Below are positions 8,371-15,322 of a DNA stretch of 34,087 nucleotides, in pieces (the first letter of the stretch is position 1; each line of letters starts with the position of its first letter). This DNA is from Singulisphaera sp. GP187 (GTDB taxonomy: Bacteria; Planctomycetota; Planctomycetia; Gemmatales; Gemmataceae), in assembly GCA_945861245.1 (NCBI GenBank), contig CAMAUE010000048.1, forward strand, positions 1-34,087, written 5' to 3'. The notes beneath the pieces were generated by a model. That model did not search any database and was not told the origin of the DNA. It saw only the letters and a program-made list of their open reading frames with translations. The translations under genes and the position numbers were made by a program.

Positions 8371-9156
8371 TCACTGCTTCGCTTTTTTGAGGGTGTACGC
8401 CGCCTTGGCTTGAATTCGGCGGGCGTAGATGCGATCACCCGCCGCGATGAATAGTTGATCTGCCTTCTCGCCGCCGATCGTGATTGCCGTCATCGGCTCC
8501 TTCGAAGGCGATGCCACGACGCCCGAGAGTCGGCCCGTCGGATCGAACACTTGCACACCCAACGGCGTGCAGGCATACATCAAGAAGCCGGCGTCCATCA
8601 CCATTGCCGAGACGGGCAGCGGCTCTTTGGGCCGCGTGCGCAGCGAGTAGTAACGATCGCCAGGACCGAACGACCCATCGGCTTCGATGCGCACGGCCCA
8701 GAGGTAAGCGCCATCCGCCTCGCCGATGACGAGATGGCCATCATCAGGCCAAAGCGTCACACAACTTGGCGTGATCAGGCCTGGCAGTTTCAGCAGCGGC
8801 GCGTCCTTCTTCTCTGCCGAAACAAACCAGACGTACTTCCCGCCCTTCAGTTCATCCGGTGCGATAATGTACGTCCCTTTCGGTCCGTTCACGCTGGTCG
8901 CCGACAGCGCTTTTCCCACGACGACCTTGGGCAACCGCGTGACCTCTCCCGTCGGGCTGATTTGGCCCGCAGGCGTCGGCTGATAAATGCGGATCGACCC
9001 GACCGCCTCGCCTTCGAGCAACGTAACGTTCGGCCAATCTTTGGCGATTTCGCGCCAGCCTTCTTTCTCGACGAGAATTTTCGACAGCGGAATGTCCTGT
9101 GCGACGGCGATGCTCGATGCCGTCAGAAATACTGAGATTGCGAGGAGGGTTTTCAT
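8371..9156 (-). CDS. Secreted SMP-30/gluconolactonase-like beta-propeller protein
   Basis: 261 residues. Residues 1-19 are a signal peptide (MKTLLAISVFLTASSIAVAQ), which fixes the start at ATG 9156 although the frame continues to about 9423. The mature part has repeated short beta motifs typical of propeller proteins (GLITPSCVTLWPDDGHLVIG, YACTPLGVQVFDPTGRLSG, QLFIAAGDRIYARRI), resembling SMP-30/gluconolactonase-like planctomycete proteins. The C-terminus is basic (KAAYTLKKAKQ). Enzymatic activity cannot be claimed; the metal ligands were not identified. Fold assignment is moderate. Confidence 0.65.
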   Translation of the reverse strand: MKTLLAISVFLTASSIAVAQDIPLSKILVEKEGWREIAKDWPNVTLLEGEAVGSIRIYQPTPAGQISPTGEVTRLPKVVVGKALSATSVNGPKGTYIIAPDELKGGKYVWFVSAEKKDAPLLKLPGLITPSCVTLWPDDGHLVIGEADGAYLWAVRIEADGSFGPGDRYYSLRTRPKEPLPVSAMVMDAGFLMYACTPLGVQVFDPTGRLSGVVASPSKEPMTAITIGGEKADQLFIAAGDRIYARRIQAKAAYTLKKAKQ

Positions 9157-9214
9157 CGTTTGGATCTCACGGAGTGGTGGCAACCAAGCGAAGGTTGTTG
9201 TACGTCCAGGAATG

Positions 9215-9243
9215 CAAAACGCTCGCGGAAAAATCCGCGAGCG
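9215..9243 (-). terminator. Rho-independent terminator of the small Cys-rich gene
   Basis: On the minus strand a 10-bp perfect stem (9234-9243 with 9220-9229) closes a 4-nt loop and is followed by TTTT (9219-9216). It lies 46 bases past the stop of the 63-residue gene and before the start of the beta-propeller gene, so the two are probably separate transcripts. Confidence 0.75.
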
Positions 9244-9289
9244 CCCTGTTTTTGGGTGGGCACTAAGTTCCGTCGTCAAGCAGTCACTA

Positions 9290-9481
9290 CTATTCCTGCG
9301 AGGATACCGCCTTGGTCGAGCAGCAGCTCTTCTTCGCCACGTTGTTGAGAACGCAGCATTCGCTCGGCGGATTGCAGCAATCGGCGCCGGGATAGCAGCA
9401 GCTGAAGTTGCGGATCGCCGCATCGCCGGAAACCCACAAGGTTCCGGTCAGCATGATAGCGATGATGCATTTGGTAAACAT
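9290..9481 (-). CDS. Small exported protein with four Cys-Cys pairs
   Basis: 63 residues. A signal peptide (MFTKCIIAIMLTGTLWVSGDA) is followed by a core with eight cysteines, all as adjacent pairs: SCCYPGADCCNPPSECC, then KKSCC. ATG 9481 is preceded by a strong CAGGAG site nine bases upstream. It has its own terminator at 9215-9243. Paired cysteines suggest metal binding or dense disulfide bonding outside the cytoplasm; this is inference. The next gene upstream on the same strand also encodes a small exported Cys-cluster protein, so the two may act together. Confidence 0.8.
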   Translation of the reverse strand: MFTKCIIAIMLTGTLWVSGDAAIRNFSCCYPGADCCNPPSECCVLNNVAKKSCCSTKAVSSQE

Positions 9482-9571
9482 GTTCTTTCTCCTGAAGAGA
9501 ATTTATTTGATTCTTGAAACCATGGTTGACTGAGCGCGCAATCGACGCGCATGATGGAACTTCCCACCGGC

Positions 9572-9952
9572 TCAACACAGCCAAACGCAATGGAGAAGAT
9601 TCAAAGGAGGAGATGGCCCGAAAAGGTTGATCGCCGAATGTCTCGGTTTGAATTCGGCGATGAAATCATCATGAGCCAATGACAAATCGGTAACGAGCAA
9701 ATCCAAATCGGGATATTCGTCAAACACCTTTGGCATGGTCGCGGGCATCGGCTCGCAGCAGCAAGCGATCGGCACGGGCGGCGAGGGCTTCGCAGGTTTC
9801 GTCGTTGACTCTTCCTTGCAGCAACAACACGTCGGCTTCTTTGAACCCTCACCAGAGGCGTAGGCAAACGTCGGCAGCCAACAGCACCAACCGATTGGCA
9901 ACGCAATCGACAAGGCGCTGTACACCAGGGTTTGACGCATAATCCGTTTCAT
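9572..9952 (-). CDS. Exported Cys-cluster protein of unknown function
   Basis: 126 residues. A hydrophobic N-terminal segment (about residues 8-30, LVYSALSIALPIGWCCWLP) is followed by KKPTCCCCKEE, a Pro-rich linker, IACCCEPMPATMP, an acidic middle and a final HCVWLC. There are eleven cysteines, mostly in runs of two to four. ATG 9952 is chosen because the signal sequence follows it; the longer frame to 10051 has no export-type start. It lies 90 bases upstream of the 63-residue Cys-rich gene, same strand. No family recognised; metal handling is a guess from the cysteine runs. Confidence 0.65.
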   Translation of the reverse strand: MKRIMRQTLVYSALSIALPIGWCCWLPTFAYASGEGSKKPTCCCCKEESTTKPAKPSPPVPIACCCEPMPATMPKVFDEYPDLDLLVTDLSLAHDDFIAEFKPRHSAINLFGPSPPLNLLHCVWLC

Positions 9953-10176
9953 ATTCTCATTATGGGCAGGTCCGACCGCGTTTGTCAAGGGCATGCGCTG
10001 CGGACGACCGCTTGCGGAATGCAAGACACCACTTTTCGAGGAAAAAATCAACTATGGACAACATGATCTGACGGATGGGAAATACAATGCACGTTGATTT
10101 CCCAATCCGTATTTTCTGGGATATTCGTCGCGCATCTCGCCTTGGCGCCAACCATGTGGAAATGAGAGGATACGCC

Positions 10177-11133
10177 GTGATCATCACGTGCAAATGTGGC
10201 AAGAAGTTGAAGGTGCGCGATGAAATGGCGGGCAAGAGGGCCAAATGCCCCACCTGCGGCTCGATCATTCCGGTCCCCAAGCCGACACCACCCGATGAGG
10301 AACTCCTGGTCATCGAAGAAGAGGACGCTCCTCCGGCGAAACCCGTCGCCAAAAAATCGCCGATGCGCTCGCCGAAGATGCCTGCACTTCCACTAGAGAA
10401 GGAGGTTGACAACGAGGAGGAGGCGCCCCGTGCCCAAAGCAATCAACCTCGCATCTGGACTCACGAAGGCGGGGCCGTCGTCTACCTCTCCAAGAGCGAG
10501 GTCTCCTTCCCGTTGCTGGAAATAAAACATGTGCCGACGGCAGTCGAGGAGTTGAAGGACGAGCGGGACATTCAGGACGTAGTGGACGACTATCGAATGG
10601 TCCTTCCCGGCGAAGAGAATCCGGAGCCGCAGGTGTTCTCGACAGCGGACATCCAGGAAGTCCGCAAGAATGAGAGGCAGTTCTGGGTGGAAGTCATCGT
10701 CAAGCAGAGCGGGCAAACCTATCGGCCCTTTGCCTATCTAAAAAACAATAAACAGCGGGACGAGGTCTTTGAGGCGTTCCGAGAGTTGCTCGGCAAAAGT
10801 GCGAAGAGCCAAACGGTTCAGCATGGTAGGTTAGGTTCGATCGTGCTGCCGCTAATTCTGCTGATGGTGCTTCCCGCACCGTGCGTCGGCTTGTTTTTCG
10901 TGGACCGCATTCCCGAGCCTGAAGGAATCGTCGTCGTGGAGAGGATGCCCACACGGTTTGCCCGCGATGCGTTGAACCTGGTCTATGACACGACCGGCCC
11001 CATTGTTTTCCTCGGGTTAGCGGAGTTCGTTGGCCTATGTTGCGGGGCCTGGCTGATCGCGCGATTTCTCAACCCGGCCTTGATGACAACCCTGCGCCGA
11101 ACGCGTCAGCGGGATGATGACGATGAGGAGTGA
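10177..11133 (+). CDS. Zinc-ribbon membrane protein, function unknown
   Basis: 318 residues. The N-terminus is a four-Cys zinc ribbon (Cys5, Cys7, Cys24, Cys27: TCKCGKKL and KCPTCGSIIPVP), common on planctomycete proteins. A Pro/Glu-rich linker follows (about 33-85), then a globular beta-rich region (about 90-225) that resembles a PH-like fold in pattern only. Two hydrophobic segments lie near 243-263 and 290-310, and the tail is charged, RQRDDDDEE. I choose GTG 10177 because GAGAGGA sits six bases upstream and the ribbon then begins at once; ATG 10162 and 10075 lack such a site. Probably a membrane protein with its ribbon in the cytoplasm. Confidence 0.75.
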   Translation: MIITCKCGKKLKVRDEMAGKRAKCPTCGSIIPVPKPTPPDEELLVIEEEDAPPAKPVAKKSPMRSPKMPALPLEKEVDNEEEAPRAQSNQPRIWTHEGGAVVYLSKSEVSFPLLEIKHVPTAVEELKDERDIQDVVDDYRMVLPGEENPEPQVFSTADIQEVRKNERQFWVEVIVKQSGQTYRPFAYLKNNKQRDEVFEAFRELLGKSAKSQTVQHGRLGSIVLPLILLMVLPAPCVGLFFVDRIPEPEGIVVVERMPTRFARDALNLVYDTTGPIVFLGLAEFVGLCCGAWLIARFLNPALMTTLRRTRQRDDDDEE

Positions 11134-11141
11134 CCCAGCAT

Positions 11142-12773
11142 TCATTCCTTCACGCAGTCCTTGATCTCCAGCCCGTGCACGCGCTCCAGCTCCACGGGAT
11201 AGTTCTCGAACGACATCGTGTACTGCGATTGAAACACCGGCTTCAGGAAGTCCTCGATCTTCTCGTCGAACGTCGGCTTCACGATAAACTCGTGGCCATC
11301 GAAGGTGCTGCGGATGTGGCCTTCCTCAACCGCGAGTTCGCCAGCCTTGAAGACGTAGCGCGGATAGCGGAACATGTGCTCGCCGTCTGGATTCTGGTTG
11401 TAGACCGCGACGTCGCCGTCGGCGCCGATGCCCAGGTGGCCTTTCTGCTTCAGGCCCAACGCCCGAGCCGGGCCGGCGGAGGTGATGATCGCGATCTCGT
11501 ATAGCGTATACTCGCGCGAGATATCCGCGAGAAAGATGCGCGACAGCGCCTTGGCCGGCAGTTTCTTGATGCGTTCGCGGCGAGCCTCGGCGTTCATCAG
11601 CAGTTGGATGATTTCCGGATAACGCCAAAAGCAGGCACCGTTCGGATGATCGGTCGTCAGGAAGATTCGCCACGGGTCGTCGATCAATAGGAGCAGTTCC
11701 AGGCCAACCGCCCACTGCACGATGTTGACGAGATTCGAGCCTTTATAGGTGTACGGCACGATGCCACAGCCCGTTTCGTTTTCGACATCAAGGTTGCCCC
11801 ACTTGCGACCCGTGAGTTGATAGAGCAGATGCTGCCAGGGCCCGTCGGCGGTGATGGTGACTGAGTTGCCAAACAGCACCGCGCCGGCGTCGGCGGTGAG
11901 GTTCTTGTGTTTGTTGAAGTAGTCGGCGATCTGCCTTGCCTCGGAGCGCATCGTATGCCAATCATCGCCGCCGTAAGCGTGGAACTGGAGATGGGCCATG
12001 TGAGCGCGATTGCCTTCGAGCACCTTCATCGTTTCGAGCGTGGTCTTGACATTGCCTGGGGCGCCGAGATTGTTGCAGTGCAGGTGAACGGGATGAGGCA
12101 AACCGAGGTCATCGACGATCTGCGCGAGCGTCTTGACGATTTGCGCCGGCGTGACGTTCTTGTAGCCATAGACCGGTTCAAACATCTGCTTGGCGTCGTG
12201 GCCCCACTTCCACGCCGTCACGCCGCCGGGATTGACGGCCTTCACACCATAGACCTTGGCGGCCCAGACCATCCAGGCGACGACCTCCTTGGCACGGGAC
12301 GCATCACCAGCTTCGAGCAGGTCCATGAGGATCTCGTTGTTCGCCATCAACAGCAGCGCGGCTTTATCGACGATCGGTGTGTCGCGCAACTCTTCATGCG
12401 TATGCTTCGCGGACAAGAGGGGTACGGCGGCCTCGACGACGGTCGTGTAACCCATGCCGGCATAGAGGTAGCCCGTCGCGAATGTTGTCGGCGTCGGCCC
12501 GCCGATACCGGCGCGCGTGGTTTCGGTGTGCATGAACTTCATCGCATTGCGTTGGTTCTCCGGCGTCATGGCGCGAGCGAAGTTGAGCGCCGCCCCGGCA
12601 ACGTGCGTGTGAATATCGACGCCGCCGGGAAAGACGATCATGCCAGTGGCGTCGATGATTCGGCCACCATCAACATCGGCGACGACTTTGCCGTTATTGA
12701 GGCAGATGTCCTTGACGACGCCGTTGACGTTGTTGGCGGGATCGAAAACCTTACCGCCTTTGATGCGAAGCAT
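11142..12773 (-). CDS. fhcA: Formylmethanofuran dehydrogenase/formyltransferase-hydrolase subunit A
   Basis: 543 residues, amidohydrolase superfamily. VDIHTH (His55, His57) gives the first metal ligands; VHLHCNN and TTDHPNGACFW supply a later His and the catalytic-type Asp; YGVKAVNPGG probably holds the bridging lysine. This is the FwdA/FmdA/FhcA family. In methanogens it is part of formylmethanofuran dehydrogenase; in methylotrophs and planctomycetes FhcABCD releases formate during tetrahydromethanopterin-linked formaldehyde oxidation. The bacterial setting favours FhcA. ATG 12773 has AAGGAT upstream; the frame open to 12848 is not needed. No fhcB, fhcC or fhcD lies nearby. Confidence 0.92.
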   Translation of the reverse strand: MLRIKGGKVFDPANNVNGVVKDICLNNGKVVADVDGGRIIDATGMIVFPGGVDIHTHVAGAALNFARAMTPENQRNAMKFMHTETTRAGIGGPTPTTFATGYLYAGMGYTTVVEAAVPLLSAKHTHEELRDTPIVDKAALLLMANNEILMDLLEAGDASRAKEVVAWMVWAAKVYGVKAVNPGGVTAWKWGHDAKQMFEPVYGYKNVTPAQIVKTLAQIVDDLGLPHPVHLHCNNLGAPGNVKTTLETMKVLEGNRAHMAHLQFHAYGGDDWHTMRSEARQIADYFNKHKNLTADAGAVLFGNSVTITADGPWQHLLYQLTGRKWGNLDVENETGCGIVPYTYKGSNLVNIVQWAVGLELLLLIDDPWRIFLTTDHPNGACFWRYPEIIQLLMNAEARRERIKKLPAKALSRIFLADISREYTLYEIAIITSAGPARALGLKQKGHLGIGADGDVAVYNQNPDGEHMFRYPRYVFKAGELAVEEGHIRSTFDGHEFIVKPTFDEKIEDFLKPVFQSQYTMSFENYPVELERVHGLEIKDCVKE

Positions 12774-12861
12774 GCTGTGGGATCCTTGGAGAAAGCGGCG
12801 GAATGGAATGCGCCGCCGTTGTTGACATGATATGTATGCACGGTGCAAATGCGGGTGCGGC

Positions 12862-12946
12862 GTTTAGCCGCGACGCGCCAGCGGAGCGCGAACTCGGTCG
12901 GCGGCGTGCATTCTGTTCGCGCAACGCTGGCGCGTCGCGGCTAAAC
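12862..12946. repeat. Inverted repeat, family B
   Basis: Arms of 21-22 nt at 12862-12882 and 12925-12946 (gtttagccgcgacgcgccag and its complement) flank a 42-base centre. It fills most of the gap between fhcA and the first dehydrogenase paralogue. Same core as 6439-6494. Confidence 0.9.
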
Positions 12947-12954
12947 AAGTCGGA

Positions 12955-13953
12955 TCACATCGCCGCGATGATCGCATCGGTCATCGCCGTGGTCGTCGCG
13001 TCACCGCCGAGGTCGCGGGTGAGCGTTTTGCCATCGGCGAGCACTTGTTCCATCGCGGCAAGGATTTTGGCGGCGGCGCTTTTTTGGCCTATGCCGTCGA
13101 GCAAGTCGATCGCGGGTAGCAAGAGCGGCAGCGGGTTAGCGCGGTCGATGCCGATGCGTTCGCGGCCCGCGCCATGGAAGCATTCGTAACACTGCACGCC
13201 GTCGCCGATATTGATGCCTGCCGTCGCGCTGATGCCGCCGACGACGCCGGCGCCGAGATCGCTGACGATATCGCCGTACAGATTGCCCATCACCAGCACG
13301 TCGAACTGTTGCGGTTTCGAGACCATCTGCATGCAGCAGTTGTCCACGATGATCTCGCGAGTCTGCATCTCCGGGTGTTCGTTCGCGGTCGTACGAAATG
13401 CTTCGAGGAACAGTCCGTCCGACAGCTTCAGGATATTCGCCTTGTGCACGCAGGCGATCGACTTTCGGCCTGTTTCCTTGGCCCAGCGAAACGCGAAGCG
13501 AAAGAACCGGCGCGATGCCGCCTCGGTCACGACCTTGATGCTCTGCACGACGCCCGGCACGATTTCATGCTCGATGGCGGCGTACAGGTCTTCGGTGATC
13601 TCGCGGATGACGATCATGTCAACCTTGTCGAACCGCGCTTTCAAACCGCGAATGTTCTTCAGCGGACGAACGCTGGCAAACAAACCGAGCGAACGCCGAA
13701 GCTGCACGTTATAGTTGACGTTCGGCTTATCGGGCGACGACAAAAGCTTCGTCTTGAGTGCCAGCCCGTTGCGGCGAACCGATTCGAGCATCGGCGCCGG
13801 CAGCGGGTCGAGGCCTTGGCGGATCGCTTCATGACCAGCGACGTGTTCATCCCAGTCGATGGCGACACCCGCCGCCGCGATGACGCGCTTGACCGCCGGT
13901 ACGACATCGTGGCCAATTTCGCCGCCTTGGATCAGAGTGACACGTAGGGACAT
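12955..13953 (-). CDS. Divergent isocitrate/isopropylmalate dehydrogenase family protein
   Basis: 332 residues, beta-decarboxylating dehydrogenase fold, tandem with and upstream-related to the gene at 13999-14994. Catalytic elements remain: the Tyr in EDLYAAIEHE, the Lys in VHKANILKLSDG and metal-binding Asp residues in YGDIVSDLGAG. Substrate and cofactor regions depart from the norm: GGEIGHDVVP replaces GDGIGPEV, the phosphorylation-loop region reads KTKLLSSPDKPNVNYNVQLR, and the NAD-site HGSAPDIAGKG becomes HGAGRERIGIDR. It could be a second subunit, as in eukaryotic NAD-IDH, or an enzyme for another substrate. ATG 13953 is preferred (GGAA upstream); ATG 13965 is possible. Confidence 0.82.
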   Translation of the reverse strand: MSLRVTLIQGGEIGHDVVPAVKRVIAAAGVAIDWDEHVAGHEAIRQGLDPLPAPMLESVRRNGLALKTKLLSSPDKPNVNYNVQLRRSLGLFASVRPLKNIRGLKARFDKVDMIVIREITEDLYAAIEHEIVPGVVQSIKVVTEAASRRFFRFAFRWAKETGRKSIACVHKANILKLSDGLFLEAFRTTANEHPEMQTREIIVDNCCMQMVSKPQQFDVLVMGNLYGDIVSDLGAGVVGGISATAGINIGDGVQCYECFHGAGRERIGIDRANPLPLLLPAIDLLDGIGQKSAAAKILAAMEQVLADGKTLTRDLGGDATTTAMTDAIIAAM

Positions 13954-13998
13954 GTTGGGTTCCATTTCACGGCAAGGGTTGCGTGAGCTTCTGCATTT

Positions 13999-14994
13999 TC
14001 ACAAATTGCGAATCAGTTCGTCGGTGATCGTCCGCGTGTTGCCATTGCCACCTAGGTCGCCGGTCAAGCCGACGGCGGCTAGAAGGGTCTTGCGGACCGA
14101 TTGTTCAATTCGGGCGGCGGGCACACGTTGGCCGACGTGGTCGAGCATCATGGCGGCGGATCTTAGCAGCGCGATCGGGTTCGCTATGCCCTTGCCGGCG
14201 ATGTCCGGTGCGCTGCCGTGCACCGCTTCAAAGAGCGCGTAGCGCTTGCCGATGTTCGAGCCGGGCACAACGCCCAGCCCGCCTACAAGGCCCGCGCAAA
14301 GGTCGGAGAGCACGTCGCCGAACAGGTTCTCCATGACGAGCACGTCGTAAAGCGTCGGGTCCATCGCCAGATCGAGCGATACGTGATCGATCGTCTGTTG
14401 TTGATATTCGATAAACGGATAGTCGTCCGCAATCGCGTCGGCGATGCGCAAAAACATGCCGTCGCTGATCGGCAACACGCTTGCCTTGTGGACGACCGTT
14501 ACTTTGCGTCGGCCCTGGTTGCGTGCCAGTTCAAAGGCATAACGCACGATTCGCTCCACAGCATCGCGAGTCACCAGACGAAGGCTCTCGACGACGCCCG
14601 GCACGACGACATGCTCCATGCCCGCGTAAAGCCCTTCGGTGTTCTCGCGGACGATTATCAGATCGACATCGGTGTACGGGACTTTGATGCCGGGCAGCGT
14701 CTGTACGGGCCGAATGGAGGCGAAGAGGTCGAGTTCGCGGCGTAGCCGAACGTTGATCGAGCGAAAGCCTTTACCCACGGGTGTGGTGCACGGCCCTTTG
14801 ATGGCGACGCGATGTTTGCGGATGAGATTGAGTGTCTCGTCGGGCAGCGGGTCGTTGAATCGCTCGATGGCGGGCAGCCCGGCGTGTGCCTCGACCCAGT
14901 CGATGCGCGCCCCGGCGGCGTGCACGATTTCACGCGTCGCCGTCATCACCTCCGGCCCGATGCCGTCGCCTGCGATCATAACCACGGATGTCAT
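13999..14994 (-). CDS. NAD-dependent isocitrate/isopropylmalate/homoisocitrate dehydrogenase
   Basis: 331 residues. All landmarks of the family are present: GDGIGPEV at the N-terminus, the substrate arginines in NVRLRRELDLFASIRP, Tyr in VRENTEGLYAGMEH, catalytic Lys in VHKASVLPISDG, metal Asp residues in LFGDVLSDLCAG and the NAD-binding HGSAPDIAGKGIANP. Short NAD-type enzymes of this kind serve the TCA cycle or related 2-oxoacid pathways; sequence alone does not separate isocitrate from isopropylmalate or homoisocitrate. ATG 14994 follows GAGG. The divergent paralogue begins 45 bases downstream of its stop on the same strand, suggesting one operon. aceE is divergent across 328 bases. Confidence 0.88.
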   Translation of the reverse strand: MTSVVMIAGDGIGPEVMTATREIVHAAGARIDWVEAHAGLPAIERFNDPLPDETLNLIRKHRVAIKGPCTTPVGKGFRSINVRLRRELDLFASIRPVQTLPGIKVPYTDVDLIIVRENTEGLYAGMEHVVVPGVVESLRLVTRDAVERIVRYAFELARNQGRRKVTVVHKASVLPISDGMFLRIADAIADDYPFIEYQQQTIDHVSLDLAMDPTLYDVLVMENLFGDVLSDLCAGLVGGLGVVPGSNIGKRYALFEAVHGSAPDIAGKGIANPIALLRSAAMMLDHVGQRVPAARIEQSVRKTLLAAVGLTGDLGGNGNTRTITDELIRNL

Positions 14995-15322
14995 GGTGGA
15001 AGCCTCGTGCTGGAAAGATGAGGGATCGGGGACATACTAAACGAAGGCGGAGGAAAGGCAAGAGGCGGTGGATTACGAAATGCGAAAGTACGAAGTATGA
15101 TTCAGGTTTTCCGCTTGCGGCTTAGCGCTCAGGTAACGTTTTCCGAACGCTAAGCCGCAAGCGGAAAACGTAGAATCAGATTTTTCGCCCTTCACAGATT
15201 CGCAATAATCGCTATGAGACAAACGGAACCGTCGCGTTCACTCGCCAAACGGCAGTGATCCAGATAAACTGGTAACATAGGCGAAGTTCAAGCGTATCTT
15301 AATACGTCCGTGGGAGTTTGCG
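14995..15322. other. Divergent intergenic region between dehydrogenase operon and aceE
   Basis: 328 bases without a gene. It contains a paired family A repeat (15109-15166) and must hold the promoters of both divergent units, but I see no clear -35/-10 pair. GGGAG at 15312-15316 is the aceE ribosome binding site. Confidence 0.7.
15109..15166. repeat. Inverted repeat, family A
   Basis: Arms at 15109-15130 and about 15145-15166 (core ttccgcttgcggcttagcgc and its complement), in the divergent gap upstream of aceE. Confidence 0.9.
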
